DNA of 64,000 bases from Polluticoccus soli (GCF_029269745.1 NZ_JARJHT010000002.1:992001-1056000), one strand, 5' to 3'; shown: positions 25,028-34,580, counted from the stretch's first letter. Made by a program: numbers and translations. The notes: generated from the sequence alone by a model not told the origin.

Positions 25028-25255
25028 TCAATAGGATGGCATTACAACTACCTCTTCGCCGTCCGCATTTTTTTTTAGCCTGAATAGGTTATTCTGGGCC
25101 ATATCCTTAAGAAGCGCGACAACGGTGCTTTCTTCCACGCTTTTATCAATCGAACGCAGGTAAGAAACCACCTTAGCCTGGGTGACCTCGGGCTTGTAAA
25201 CCAAGCCTTCCTTTAGAAATGATTGTATCTCCTGGCGTAGGGCTTCTGCATCCAT
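25028..25255 (-). CDS. small hypothetical protein, possibly winged-helix-like
   Basis: A 75-residue basic-acidic protein with no signal peptide. I chose the ATG at 25255 over a TTG at 25264. The sequence is helical for the first 60 residues (EALRQEIQSFLKEGLVY, TQAKVVSYLRSIDKSVEE, TVVALLKDMAQNNLF) and ends in a beta hairpin (RLKKNADGEEVVVMPSY), an order that suits a small winged-helix domain. No family is recognised. It lies downstream of the fusA terminator on the same strand. Confidence 0.55.
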   Translation of the reverse strand: MDAEALRQEIQSFLKEGLVYKPEVTQAKVVSYLRSIDKSVEESTVVALLKDMAQNNLFRLKKNADGEEVVVMPSY

Positions 25256-25300
25256 AAACGGCAATTAATACCCAACCTGCTATAAAAACGTGCCGACAGC

Positions 25301-25328
25301 AAAAAGCCCCGCGATTGCGGAGCTTTTA
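25301..25328 (-). terminator. probable fusA terminator
   Basis: An imperfect stem (AAAAGC-C-CCGC, 25302-25312, with GCGG-A-GCTTTT, 25317-25327; one C/A mismatch) lies 24 bases after the fusA stop codon. On the minus strand it is followed by a T-run. Confidence 0.65.
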
Positions 25329-25351
25329 AAATATTCAGCAGCATTTGCTAA

Positions 25352-27499
25352 TTACTCAGCACTTACTTTTTTGCCTTTAGCTTTAGCTACTACTTCTTCC
25401 TCAATGTTACGAGGAGCTGGTGCGTAGTGGCTGAACTCCATTACTGATGTTGCACGGCCAGAAGACAGTGAACGCAGCTGAGTTACGTAACCGAACATTT
25501 CGCTCAGAGGTACTTTAGCTTTGATAACCTGCAGGTTGTTACGGCTGTCCATACCTTCCAGCATCGCGCGACGGCGGTTCAGGTCACCTGTAACATCACC
25601 CATGTACTGATCAGGAGTAGTAACCTCTACTTTCATGATTGGCTCAAGGATAACAGGTTTTGCTTTCTTACCAGCTTCACGGAAGCCAGATTTAGCGCAA
25701 AGCTCGAATGACATAGCATCAGAGTCCACCGCGTGGAAAGAACCGTCGAATACGCGGATCTTCATGCTCTCAACAGGGAAACCAGCAAGGGCACCTGTAG
25801 TCATAGAAGCTTCGAAACCTTTCTGGATAGCAGGAACGAACTCACGAGGGATAGAACCACCGAAGATATCGTTCACAAACTGGAAGTTACCTTTACCTTC
25901 TTTCAGGAATTCTTCGTCAGCAGGGCCGATCTCGAATTGGATATCAGCGAACTTACCGCGACCACCTGTTTGTTTCTTGAACACTTCACGGTGCTCAATC
26001 TTAGTAGTAAATGCTTCTTTGTAAGCAACCTGAGGAGCACCCTGGTTGATCTCAACTTTGAACTCACGTTTCATACGGTCAACGATGATCTCCAGGTGAA
26101 GCTCACCCATACCTTTCAGGATGGTTTGGCCTGTATCTTCGTCTGTATTAACACGCAGTGTAGGATCTTCTTCTACCAGTTTAGCGATAGCCATACCCAT
26201 TTTATCAACGTCGGCCTGTGTTTTAGGCTCGATCGCGATAGCGATTACCGGCTCTGGAATGAACATGTTCTCCAGAACGATCGGATTTTTCTCATCGCAC
26301 AGGGTATCACCGGTTTTGATGTCTTTGAAACCTACTGCCGCACCGATATCACCAGCTTCGATGAAATCGATCGGAGTTTGTTTGTTAGCGTGCATCTGCA
26401 TGATACGGCTGATACGCTCGTTCTTACCAGAACGTACGTTCAGAACGTAAGAACCTGCATCCAGGTGACCAGAGTAAGCGCGGAAGAACGCCAGGCGGCC
26501 TACGAAAGGATCGGTCATGATCTTGAACGCCAGGGCAGCAAATGGTTCTTTAGCATCTGGTTTACGAACAATCTCTTCGCCTGAATCCGGGTCAGTACCT
26601 TTGATCGCTTCGATATCTACAGGGCTAGGCAGGTAGCGGATCACGCAATCCAGCATTTTCTGCACGCCTTTGTTTTTGTAAGAAGAACCGCAAAGCATTG
26701 GGATAATGCTCAGGTCGATAGTTGCTTTACGAACTGCTTCGTGGATCTCGTCTTCTGAGATGCTGTTAGGATCTTCGAAGAATTTTTCCATCAGCTGATC
26801 ATCATATTCAGCTACTGCTTCTACCAGCTGAGCGCGCCAGTGGTTAGCTTCTTCCAGCATATCAGCAGGAATTTCGCTTTCAGTGTAGGTCATACCCTGA
26901 GTAGCATCATCCCATACGATCGCTTTCATCGTGATCAGATCAACTACACCTTTGAAGTTGTCTTCAGCACCGATAGGCAGCTGCAGCGGTACAGATTTTG
27001 CACCCAGCATATCGCGCACCTGCTGAACCACCATCAGGAAGTCAGCACCGATACGGTCCATTTTATTTACGAAACCGATACGCGGTACACGGTAGCGGTT
27101 TGCCTGGCGCCATACTGTTTCAGACTGAGGCTCAACGCCGTCAACCGCAGAGAACAGGGCTACCAGACCATCCAGTACACGCATAGAACGCTCTACCTCA
27201 ACGGTAAAGTCCACGTGGCCCGGAGTATCGATGATATTGAATTTGTATTTTTTAGAAGTTGGCAAAGGCTTACCCTGAACTGTCGGGAAGTTCCAAAAGC
27301 ACGTTGTAGCAGCCGAAGTGATCGTGATACCGCGCTCTTGCTCCTGCGCCATCCAGTCCATTGTAGCCGCACCTTCGTGCACCTCACCGATCTTGTGGTT
27401 TACACCGGTGTAATAAAGAATACGTTCTGTGGTAGTGGTCTTACCGGCATCGATGTGCGCTGCAATACCAAAGTTGCGCTGTAAGCGTAAGTCTGCCAT
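25352..27499 (-). CDS. fusA: translation elongation factor G
   Basis: A 715-residue translational GTPase that drives ribosomal translocation. G1 [15 protein letters not shown] (about residues 14-28), G2/switch I with [11 protein letters not shown]3 DTPGHVDF, G4 NKMDR. Domain II-V signatures are present ([44 protein letters not shown] near the C-terminus). Length is slightly above the E. coli enzyme, usual for Bacteroidota. It is not flanked by rpsL/rpsG/tuf as in the classical str operon, so this may be a second or relocated copy. Its promoter is at 27540-27547. Confidence 0.95.
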   Translation of the reverse strand: MADLRLQRNFGIAAHIDAGKTTTTERILYYTGVNHKIGEVHEGAATMDWMAQEQERGITITSAATTCFWNFPTVQGKPLPTSKKYKFNIIDTPGHVDFTVEVERSMRVLDGLVALFSAVDGVEPQSETVWRQANRYRVPRIGFVNKMDRIGADFLMVVQQVRDMLGAKSVPLQLPIGAEDNFKGVVDLITMKAIVWDDATQGMTYTESEIPADMLEEANHWRAQLVEAVAEYDDQLMEKFFEDPNSISEDEIHEAVRKATIDLSIIPMLCGSSYKNKGVQKMLDCVIRYLPSPVDIEAIKGTDPDSGEEIVRKPDAKEPFAALAFKIMTDPFVGRLAFFRAYSGHLDAGSYVLNVRSGKNERISRIMQMHANKQTPIDFIEAGDIGAAVGFKDIKTGDTLCDEKNPIVLENMFIPEPVIAIAIEPKTQADVDKMGMAIAKLVEEDPTLRVNTDEDTGQTILKGMGELHLEIIVDRMKREFKVEINQGAPQVAYKEAFTTKIEHREVFKKQTGGRGKFADIQFEIGPADEEFLKEGKGNFQFVNDIFGGSIPREFVPAIQKGFEASMTTGALAGFPVESMKIRVFDGSFHAVDSDAMSFELCAKSGFREAGKKAKPVILEPIMKVEVTTPDQYMGDVTGDLNRRRAMLEGMDSRNNLQVIKAKVPLSEMFGYVTQLRSLSSGRATSVMEFSHYAPAPRNIEEEVVAKAKGKKVSAE

Positions 27500-27539
27500 T
27501 GTTGAGTTATTAATTATGAATATTTTTCAAAATGAGGTG

Positions 27540-27547
27540 CAAAGGTA
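27540..27547 (-). promoter_or_regulatory. Bacteroidota -7 promoter element (TACCTTTG) for fusA
   Basis: An exact TAnnTTTG match on the minus strand, 40 bases upstream of the fusA start codon. Confidence 0.65.
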
Positions 27548-28047
27548 GGTAATAAATACGAAAGTTGGAAAATTAAGAAATGTGAAAATTGGCGGGATCG
27601 AGCCTGATAAAGCGCCTTTTTCCGATAACGCGAGCCAGTCATCATCCATCACGTCCTTATTGGCCCACAATGCATGTGCATTTTTCAAATACGACAATGA
27701 CATATTCAATCTGTTACCGTAGCACCCCGCGCCTCGATCGTTATCGACCTCTGTAAATTCCTCAACGAATGCGATGAAGTTTTTTTCCAACAGTCAAGGA
27801 AAAATAACGCGCAGGCGCCTATCCTTCCGCAATTATCTAGTCAACTTCTTTACACTGCATTTATGGCAGTTTGGTTTGAGTTTGTGTCACAGCATCGTTG
27901 ACATGCGCGTTCGATGCCTTTTATTTGACAGAGGTGAAACGACTTTTTTGTCTCTAAAAACAATAGTCTTGAACCATCGAATCTAAAAACACCCTAGTAA
28001 AGCACTCGCAGCAATGCTTTTAACAATTTCCTAATAAGACAAGGCGG

Positions 28048-28055
28048 TATATTTG
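28048..28055 (+). promoter_or_regulatory. Bacteroidota -7 promoter element (TATATTTG) for htrA
   Basis: An exact TAnnTTTG match 36 bases upstream of the protease start at 28092. Confidence 0.6.
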
Positions 28056-28091
28056 TTCTACAGTTTTAAAAAAATAACAAGGAAGTAGCTT

Positions 28092-29591
28092 ATGAAATCC
28101 AGATTAATTCCAGTCATTTTTACAGCTGCGCTCACATCCGTAACGACCATGTTCATTGCGGGCAAATACCAGGAGCATTTGCCTTTTTTAACCACTGCGG
28201 AAAAGCAGGCTCAATTGCCTGTGAACTATGCGAGTTACAACAATACCGCGATGGTGCGCAGTACTCCGCCCGCCGATTTCCAGGATGCAGCTGAAGCCTC
28301 TGTAAAAGCAGTAGTACATGTTAAAACAACAACAAAAGCACGAGCGGTAACCGCTTACGATCCAAATGATTTTTTTGGGCAGTTTTTCGGTCCGCGCCAA
28401 TACATGCTGCCACAGCAGATCGGCTCGGGTTCCGGTGTTGTCGTATCGCCCAACGGGTATATCGCCACCAACAATCACGTGGTAGCGGGTGCCGACGAAG
28501 TAACCGTGACATTTAATGATCGCTATACAGCACAAGCCAAAGTTGTGGCAAGTGACCCCTCGACCGACCTGGCAGTGCTGAAGGTGAACGAAAACAACTT
28601 GCCCTATATGGAGATAGGAAACTCCGATGATGTCCGTTTGGGACAATGGGTATTGGCCGTTGGGTATCCACTAACCCTGGATGCCACCGTGACAGCAGGT
28701 ATCGTTAGTGCTAAAGGACGCGCGATAGGCATAAACCGCAGCCAATCAAAGAATGCTATTGAGTCGTTTATACAGACTGACGCGGCTGTAAATCCCGGTA
28801 ACAGTGGTGGTGCGCTGGTAAATACCGACGGCCAGCTAATAGGCATCAATTCTGCCATTGCGTCACCTACGGGATCCTACGCGGGATATTCCTACGCAAT
28901 CCCATCCAACATTGTAAAAAAAGTTGTGAATGACCTGATGCAATATGGCTCTGTGCAGCGCGCCTATCTTGGTATCGAGTATCGCGACCGCAAAGGTTAC
29001 AAGCCGGAACAATTGACGGCCTTGGGAATAGACAAAACGGATGGCGTGTACGTGGAAGGCGTTGTATCAAATAGCGGCGCTGCAAAGGCAGGTATCCAAA
29101 AGGGAGATTTTATCACCGCCATTAACGGTAATGCTATACGCACCGAGCCGGAAATGCAAGAACAACTGGCACGGTATAAGCCAGGAGACAATATTAGCGT
29201 AAGCTATCTCCGTAGCGGCAACACCCGTAATACTACTGTTCAGCTACGGAACGTGCAGGGTACGACAGAAATTGTCAAGCAACCAGGTGCGGTAAAACTC
29301 CTTGGAGCTAACTTTCGGACGTTGAACAATGACGAAAAGAAAAAATATGACGTGTCTGGCGGTGTGGTTGTTGAAGACATCAGCACCGGGCTGATCTCAC
29401 AGCAGACAAATATGAAAAAAGGCTTTGTGATCACCAGCGTGAATGATAAAGCAGTAAGCACTGTTGAAGACATTCAAAATGTTTTGGCCTCCAGCAAGTC
29501 AATCCAGATAGCCGGATTTATGCCCGGTTCGCGGGGAATGTACTACTATGGCATCAACAACGTAGACGAAGCCGTGGCTGGACAACAGTAA
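28092..29591 (+). CDS. HtrA/DegP-type periplasmic serine protease
   Basis: A 499-residue trypsin-like protease and chaperone of the envelope. An N-terminal signal or anchor (about residues 5-22, PVIFTAALTSVTTMFIAG) is followed by the protease domain with the triad His in NNHVV (near 129), Asp in STDLAVL (near 159) and Ser in NPGNSGGAL (near 238). Two PDZ domains follow (about 300-380, VVSNSGAAKAGIQKGDFITAIN; and about 400-490, weaker). It would degrade or hold misfolded exported proteins. It is monocistronic with its own promoter and terminator. Confidence 0.9.
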   Translation: MKSRLIPVIFTAALTSVTTMFIAGKYQEHLPFLTTAEKQAQLPVNYASYNNTAMVRSTPPADFQDAAEASVKAVVHVKTTTKARAVTAYDPNDFFGQFFGPRQYMLPQQIGSGSGVVVSPNGYIATNNHVVAGADEVTVTFNDRYTAQAKVVASDPSTDLAVLKVNENNLPYMEIGNSDDVRLGQWVLAVGYPLTLDATVTAGIVSAKGRAIGINRSQSKNAIESFIQTDAAVNPGNSGGALVNTDGQLIGINSAIASPTGSYAGYSYAIPSNIVKKVVNDLMQYGSVQRAYLGIEYRDRKGYKPEQLTALGIDKTDGVYVEGVVSNSGAAKAGIQKGDFITAINGNAIRTEPEMQEQLARYKPGDNISVSYLRSGNTRNTTVQLRNVQGTTEIVKQPGAVKLLGANFRTLNNDEKKKYDVSGGVVVEDISTGLISQQTNMKKGFVITSVNDKAVSTVEDIQNVLASSKSIQIAGFMPGSRGMYYYGINNVDEAVAGQQ

Positions 29592-29611
29592 TCAAAAAAT
29601 CAAACAATTTC

Positions 29612-29647
29612 TGAAAGCCTTATGTGTCACATAAGGCTTTCATTTTA
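29612..29647 (+). terminator. intrinsic terminator after htrA
   Basis: Perfect 15-base inverted arms (29612-29626 and 29628-29642, core AAAGCCTTATG/CATAAGGCTTT), followed by a T-rich run, 20 bases after the stop codon. Confidence 0.85.
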
Positions 29648-29706
29648 TACCTCAAAAGCAAAGAAATCCGTATTATTACGTTCTGTGTAAAAGCTATGGA
29701 AATAGC

Positions 29707-29714
29707 TATTTTTG
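29707..29714 (+). promoter_or_regulatory. Bacteroidota -7 promoter element (TATTTTTG) for darB-darA
   Basis: An exact TAnnTTTG match 23 bases upstream of the GTG start of darB. Confidence 0.6.
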
Positions 29715-29737
29715 CAACCTCAAATTGAATCAAGATA

Positions 29738-30871
29738 GTGAGACCTGTTTATATTACGCGCCTGTCAAAGTTTTTTCCGAACGACCCGGTTGCAAATGAC
29801 GAAATGGAAAGTGTGTTAGGAATGGTGAACGACAAACCTTCGAAAGCACGCGCTATTGTATTACGCAATAATGGCATCAAAACCCGGTACTACGCCTATA
29901 AAGACGGCGTTCGCACGCATACTAATGCCCAGATAGCTACTAATGCCATCAAAGGTTTGTTTGACGAAAAATTACCTGCCAGCAAATTGCAGGTGCTTGC
30001 GGTCGGCACTACCTCTCCCGAGCAGATATTGCCATCGCAGGCTGCCATGATACATGGCGAGCTTAGATTGCCAAGACTCGAGCTAATATCAGCCCAAGGT
30101 GCTTGTTGCAGTAGTATGCAAGCGTTGAAATACGCCTACATGTCGGTAGCGAGCGGCCTGAACGATACAGCTGCAGCTTGCGGTACAGAACGTTTCTCGG
30201 CCTACCTTCAGGCTTCACGCTTTCAGCCTGAAGCGGATAATATGAGCAAGTTGACAGACAACCCGATACTTGCATTTGAGAAGGACTTTCTACGTTGGAT
30301 GCTTAGCGACGGCGCCGGTGCTGCGCTATTGCAACCTGAGCCCAATAAAAACGAATTGTCTTTGAAGATCGAATGGCTGGAGATCACATCCTTTGCCGAC
30401 GAATTAGAAACCTGTATGTATGCCGGCGGGGTAAAGGCGGAAGATAAATCACTTACCGGTTGGAATGATATGGAGATCAACAATTGGACGAACGACAGTG
30501 TGTTTTCGCTAAAGCAGGACACAAGACTTCTTGGCGAAAATATCGTTCCTAAAGGTGGTGTTTACCTGGCCGAATTAATGCAAAAGCACAATCTGACTGT
30601 GGACGACGTAGATCACTACCTGCCCCATATGTCGAGCGAGTATTTCAAAAACCAGATCATTGAGCACCACAAGCGCATTGGGATGGACATACCCATGGAA
30701 AAATGGTTTTATAACCTAACCAAAGTGGGCAATGTAGGGAGCGCCTCTCCGTACCTAATGCTGGAAGAACTATACCACAGTGGGAAGCTGAAAAAAGGCG
30801 AACGCATATTGGTTATGGTACCGGAAAGCGCCCGCTTCACCTACGCATATCTTTATCTTACGGTAGTTTAA
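29738..30871 (+). CDS. darB: 3-oxoacyl-ACP synthase III-like DarB
   Basis: A 377-residue ketosynthase of the FabH superfamily, DarB branch: with DarA it makes dialkylresorcinols or cyclohexanediones that are built into flexirubin-type pigments or related lipids. The Cys-His-Asn triad is visible: Cys in SAQGACCSSM (near 122-123), His in DDVDHYLPHMS (near 292 or 295) and Asn in KVGNVGSAS (near 331). The N-terminus VYITRLSKFFPNDPV is the DarB type. Start codon is GTG at 29738. It lies 17 bases upstream of darA. The name is by family resemblance. Confidence 0.82.
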   Translation: MRPVYITRLSKFFPNDPVANDEMESVLGMVNDKPSKARAIVLRNNGIKTRYYAYKDGVRTHTNAQIATNAIKGLFDEKLPASKLQVLAVGTTSPEQILPSQAAMIHGELRLPRLELISAQGACCSSMQALKYAYMSVASGLNDTAAACGTERFSAYLQASRFQPEADNMSKLTDNPILAFEKDFLRWMLSDGAGAALLQPEPNKNELSLKIEWLEITSFADELETCMYAGGVKAEDKSLTGWNDMEINNWTNDSVFSLKQDTRLLGENIVPKGGVYLAELMQKHNLTVDDVDHYLPHMSSEYFKNQIIEHHKRIGMDIPMEKWFYNLTKVGNVGSASPYLMLEELYHSGKLKKGERILVMVPESARFTYAYLYLTVV

Positions 30872-30888
30872 TACTACTTTAGCGATCC

Positions 30889-31815
30889 ATGAAACCACGC
30901 ATTCTTGTATTGTACTACACCCAATCGGGACAGCTTCGCGACATTCTAAACAGTGTCGTGCACGACATCAAACACGAGGCAGAAATTGATTTTGTCAATT
31001 ACGAGCCAGTAAAGCCTTTTCCATTTCCTTGGACGGCATATACGTTCTTTGATGCAATGCCAGAAACAGTAGAACGCATACCTTCAGAAATAAAACCGTT
31101 GCCCGACCAGGTGATGAACAAGAACTACGACCTGGTAATATTTGGTTACCAGCCATGGTTTCTAAACCCGGCACAACCGGTTACATCGTTCCTGAAAAGT
31201 AAATGGGCGTCTATACTGAAAGATAAACCTGTAGTAACTGTCGTGGGGTGTCGTAATATGTGGCTTCATGGACAGGAAAAGGTTAAGGAAGACCTGCAAC
31301 AAGCTGGTGCTAAGCTGGTAGGTAACATTGTTCTTACTGACACCTACCCTAACCTCGTATCCCTACTTACAGTTATCCGCTGGGCATTTAAAGGACAGAA
31401 GGAAGCATCTGGTTTATTACCTGCAGCCGGCGTGCAGGATCAAGATATTTCAGAGTCAAAGCGCTTTGGACATCCAATACTGACACACCTGCAACAAAAC
31501 CGATTTGATAGTTTGCAAAGCGATCTGCTACAAAAAGGTGCCGTCAATTTAAAACCGGGATTGGTGTTGCTAGAGCAACGCGGAATTAAGAACTTCCGAT
31601 ATTGGGCAAAGTTCATCCGTGAAAAAGGTGGTCCGCTTGACCCAAACAGGAAGGCGAGAGTAAAACTATTTCAGCGTTTGCTGATGCTGGGAATATTTGT
31701 TCTCTCGCCGTTGTCGTCACTCACAGCCTCAGTCAAACTGCAATTGAAGAAGAAAAGCCTGATGCGCGACGTTGACTACTTCAAAGGAATTGAATACGAA
31801 AAAGGCAGGATCTGA
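30889..31815 (+). CDS. darA: dialkylresorcinol condensing enzyme DarA
   Basis: A 308-residue protein of the DarA family, which condenses two fatty-acid-derived chains to the dialkylresorcinol or cyclohexanedione ring. The N-terminus RILVLYYTQSGQLRDIL has a flavodoxin-like P-loop; FPFPWTAYTFFDAMPE, FGYQPWFLNPAQPVTSFL and VVTVVGCRNMW are characteristic, with a C-terminal amphipathic or membrane-associated segment (RLLMLGIFVLSPLSSL, about 262-277). It is the second gene of a two-gene operon with darB. No flexirubin or aryl polyene genes surround it. Its stop codon is embedded in a terminator hairpin. Confidence 0.85.
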   Translation: MKPRILVLYYTQSGQLRDILNSVVHDIKHEAEIDFVNYEPVKPFPFPWTAYTFFDAMPETVERIPSEIKPLPDQVMNKNYDLVIFGYQPWFLNPAQPVTSFLKSKWASILKDKPVVTVVGCRNMWLHGQEKVKEDLQQAGAKLVGNIVLTDTYPNLVSLLTVIRWAFKGQKEASGLLPAAGVQDQDISESKRFGHPILTHLQQNRFDSLQSDLLQKGAVNLKPGLVLLEQRGIKNFRYWAKFIREKGGPLDPNRKARVKLFQRLLMLGIFVLSPLSSLTASVKLQLKKKSLMRDVDYFKGIEYEKGRI

Positions 31816-31828
31816 TCCTGCCTTTTTG
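31801..31828 (+). terminator. intrinsic terminator overlapping the end of darA
   Basis: A perfect 12-bp stem (AAAGGCAGGATC, 31801-31812, with GATCCTGCCTTT, 31814-31825) and T-run; the left arm is the last four darA codons, and the TGA stop (31813-31815) sits in the loop. It also faces the convergent peptidase gene. Confidence 0.8.
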
Positions 31829-32779
31829 CTATCCGTAATAAGCTATTTCTTCATAACCTTTACTATCTCTTACAGCCCGGTACATACCGGCTGAATTGAA
31901 GCTGAAGCAATGATCGCCTCCGGCATTAACCGCTATCAGTCCGCCTTCTCCACCCATTTTCACTAATTTGTCCTTTATGACTGTATCACAAGCCTGTTGC
32001 AGTGTTAATCCTTTATACTCAATCAGGCAAGCCACATCGTGTGCAACGACTGCACGCAAAAAGAATTCGCCATGACCAGTACATGAAATGGCACAGGTAT
32101 TGTTATTAGCATATGTTCCGGCTCCAACTATCGGGCTATCGCCTACGCGACCATAGCGCTTGTTGGTCATGCCGCCCGTAGATGTACCCGCAGCAAGATT
32201 ACCTTGTTCATCGCAGGCTACAGCACCTACCGTACCAAATTTGTAATCCGGATTAGTAGCAGCTCCTTTCAGGTTATCACCTTCATGATCGAGTTGAGTG
32301 AAATCGCTGTCGCGGATCTTTACCCACTGATCATACCTCAGTTTATTAAAGAAATAATCATCAGTCGCCATTTCGAGCCCGCGAGACAATGCAAACTCGG
32401 CAGCGCCACTACCACTCAGTAAAACGTGGCCAGAATGCTCCAGCACGTCTTTTGCGAGCTTAATAGGGTTTTTAATGTTACGAACACCTGCTACCGCGCC
32501 AGCAGCCAGGTTTCTGCCGTCCATTATTGCGGCATCCATTTCATGCAATCCTTTCTTGGTAAATACAGAACCTCTGCCCGCGTTGAAAATGGGATTGTTT
32601 TCCAGTACAGCGATTGCGGCAACGACAGCATCCATGGCATTGCCACCACCCTTGAGTACATCATAGCCAGCATCCAAAGCTGCCTTCAATCCTGCATCAT
32701 ATTCTGCTTCCTGTTGTTTATTCATCATAGCAGGCGTGATATTTCCTGCGCCGCCATGTATAGCTAATGTAATGGGCAT
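31829..32779 (-). CDS. isoaspartyl peptidase / L-asparaginase (Ntn hydrolase)
   Basis: A 316-residue enzyme of the plant-type asparaginase family (IaaA), which cleaves beta-aspartyl dipeptides and asparagine and matures by autocleavage. N-terminus LAIHGGAGNI, then VLENNPIFNAGRGSVFT, the nucleophile Thr in KFGTVGAVACD (near residue 180), and GTSTGGMTNKRYGRVGDSPIVGAGTYA. There is no signal peptide, so it is cytosolic. It is the last gene of a minus-strand run with a phosphoribosyltransferase (24-base gap) and an ABC permease. Confidence 0.9.
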   Translation of the reverse strand: MPITLAIHGGAGNITPAMMNKQQEAEYDAGLKAALDAGYDVLKGGGNAMDAVVAAIAVLENNPIFNAGRGSVFTKKGLHEMDAAIMDGRNLAAGAVAGVRNIKNPIKLAKDVLEHSGHVLLSGSGAAEFALSRGLEMATDDYFFNKLRYDQWVKIRDSDFTQLDHEGDNLKGAATNPDYKFGTVGAVACDEQGNLAAGTSTGGMTNKRYGRVGDSPIVGAGTYANNNTCAISCTGHGEFFLRAVVAHDVACLIEYKGLTLQQACDTVIKDKLVKMGGEGGLIAVNAGGDHCFSFNSAGMYRAVRDSKGYEEIAYYG

Positions 32780-32803
32780 TTATTACGAGTTATCTTTTGA
32801 AAA

Positions 32804-33304
32804 TTATTGTAAATAAGCAGCTGATATGGTATCGCCATCAGTTTCTACTTCAATATGTTCCTGTAAAGTCGTGGCGATTGAATAGCCAACAATATCAGGA
32901 GAGATAGGATAAGATTTATGTCTGCGATCAACCAAAACGGCGATCATTATCTTTTTGGTTTCAAATTCAAGCATTGGCTTCAATGCGTAAAGCAGAGTTT
33001 TACCAGAGTTAGCTACATCGTCAACCAGCAGTACTGTTTTGCCAGCCAATTCACCATTGATGGTAATTTCTTCTTTCAATGGTTGTTTCTTGTTCATCTG
33101 TATAGGCAGTACCTCAACTTTCAGCTTGCTGATCTCCTTAAGCTTTTCTGCAAGGCTTTTTGCCACAGCAAGTCCTGTACCTTGTATACCAACAAGAGTA
33201 ATAGCTGTTTCCTGGCTATTGTGCTCCAATACCTCGTAAGCCATGCGCTGCAATTTCCAGCTTATTCGCTCCTTATCAAGTATCAGTACGCGTTGTTTGC
33301 TCAT
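32804..33304 (-). CDS. phosphoribosyltransferase (PyrR-like)
   Basis: A 166-residue type I phosphoribosyltransferase. The PRPP loop is LVDDVANSGKTLLYAL (about residues 93-108), and the AVLVDRRHKSYPISPDIVGYSI block (about 121-142) resembles PyrR (V-D-R-G-H-R-x-L-P-I). PyrR is a uracil phosphoribosyltransferase and pyrimidine operon attenuator; no pyr genes are nearby, so regulation is not claimed. It lies 4 bases downstream of the permease gene and 24 bases upstream of the asparaginase gene. Confidence 0.8.
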   Translation of the reverse strand: MSKQRVLILDKERISWKLQRMAYEVLEHNSQETAITLVGIQGTGLAVAKSLAEKLKEISKLKVEVLPIQMNKKQPLKEEITINGELAGKTVLLVDDVANSGKTLLYALKPMLEFETKKIMIAVLVDRRHKSYPISPDIVGYSIATTLQEHIEVETDGDTISAAYLQ

Positions 33305-33308
33305 AATA

Positions 33309-34565
33309 TTAGTTTGACCGTATAGCTACCACGGGATCCAGCTGTGCGGCTGACCGTGCTGGTATATATCCCGCTAATATACCTACACCGGCAGAAATAC
33401 CGATGCCTACAAAGAAATTTTTGAAGGAAAGTGTTACAGGAAAATCTGCTCCGTACGTCAGCCCAAGACTCATTAGCAAGACTATTACAATACCTATCAG
33501 TCCCCCCATAATACAAAGCGTAATGGCCTCTACCAGGAACTCGGAAAGTATGCTGCCTCGGCGTGCACCAATAGCTTTTTTGAGACCTATCACCTTGGTG
33601 CGCTCTTTTACCGTCACAAACATGATATTGGCGATACCAAAAGCTCCCACTATCAGCGAAAAACCACCAATAATGGAACCAACCACATTCACAGAAGAAA
33701 ATATCATATCCATCTGCTTCGATACCTGACTTAGCTGGTTGATCGAGAAATTATTCTTCTCCCCGGGTTTTACTCTACGTACAGCGCGGAGAATCCCTTC
33801 CACCTGGTATTTCATATCCTCCACATTTACACCTTCTTTTGCCTTTACCATGATCATCGGGTCATTGCCCCAGTCCATTGACGAAAGATTTGTGAGCGCC
33901 TTAGCTGCATTGTAAGGATAGACAACTGCATTGTCGAAATTAAACCCGGCCATGTTTTGCCCGGATTTTTTCAACACTCCGACAACGGTAAACTTCTTTC
34001 CAAGAAAACTGATAGTTTTATCAATTGCATCGCCGGTAAACAGCGTTTTATACAACTCTCGGCCGACCAAAACAACATTGTTACCGCCAGCCAGTTCAGC
34101 AGTTGAAAAATACCGTCCATTCTCCACTTCAATATTTTGAATCCTCTCAAAGTCCTGCGAAACCGCAAAACCGGTTATTTCCTCTGCTTCCTGGTCCATG
34201 TACTTTACGGTCACCCTGCTTCGGTCATAAATTGCGAGGTAGCGAACACCGCTGGCGTTATGCTCTATAGCACGAAGCTCCATCTCTGACAGTGGCTTAC
34301 GCTGAAGATATTCCCACCATTTGTATTCTTCGCCCTGTTCAGGCATCCACGGCTGGCGGTTGATGTACAAGACGTCGTCGCCGAGTGCAGCCATAGAAGT
34401 ACGCAGGTTGCGCTCCATACTGTCGAGCACAGTAAGCACACCAATAATACAAAAAATGCCGATAGTGATGCCTAACAGAGACAAGAATGTGCGCAGCTTG
34501 TTTGCCCGAAGCTCCAAAAAAGCCTGGGTGATGGAAGTGCCGATGATCTGCGCGGTGCTGTTCAT
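33309..34565 (-). CDS. MacB/FtsX-type ABC transporter permease
   Basis: A 418-residue inner-membrane protein. Layout: TM1 (about 22-46, FLSLLGITIGIFCIIGVLTV), a large periplasmic MacB core domain (about 50-270), and three C-terminal TM helices with the FtsX block (IVGAFGIANIMFVTVKERT, IGLKKAIGARRGSILSEFL, YIPARSAAQLDPVVAIR). Such permeases act in lipoprotein release, macrolide export or stress signalling together with a LolD/MacB-type ATPase, which is not adjacent. First gene of a three-gene run; its leader is only about 7 bases. Confidence 0.88.
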   Translation of the reverse strand: MNSTAQIIGTSITQAFLELRANKLRTFLSLLGITIGIFCIIGVLTVLDSMERNLRTSMAALGDDVLYINRQPWMPEQGEEYKWWEYLQRKPLSEMELRAIEHNASGVRYLAIYDRSRVTVKYMDQEAEEITGFAVSQDFERIQNIEVENGRYFSTAELAGGNNVVLVGRELYKTLFTGDAIDKTISFLGKKFTVVGVLKKSGQNMAGFNFDNAVVYPYNAAKALTNLSSMDWGNDPMIMVKAKEGVNVEDMKYQVEGILRAVRRVKPGEKNNFSINQLSQVSKQMDMIFSSVNVVGSIIGGFSLIVGAFGIANIMFVTVKERTKVIGLKKAIGARRGSILSEFLVEAITLCIMGGLIGIVIVLLMSLGLTYGADFPVTLSFKNFFVGIGISAGVGILAGYIPARSAAQLDPVVAIRSN

Positions 34566-34572
34566 GAACGGG

Positions 34573-34580
34573 CAAATTTA
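34573..34580 (-). promoter_or_regulatory. Bacteroidota -7 promoter element (TAAATTTG) for the permease operon
   Basis: An exact TAnnTTTG match on the minus strand that ends only 7 bases before the permease ATG, implying a very short or absent leader. Confidence 0.6.

Larger units (their letters stand above)
27500..28091. other. 592-base intergenic region between fusA and htrA
   Basis: A divergent spacer. It contains the fusA -7 element at 27540-27547 (minus) and the htrA element at 28048-28055 (plus). The rest holds only weak open frames without ATG starts (for example an 87-codon minus frame at 27527-27790 starting with TTG, overlapping the fusA promoter). I see no convincing gene or RNA there. 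Confidence 0.5.

Noticed and set aside
27527-27790. 87-codon minus-strand open frame upstream of fusA
   Set aside because: It has only a TTG start, its 3' end overlaps the fusA -7 element and it resembles no known protein; left as intergenic.
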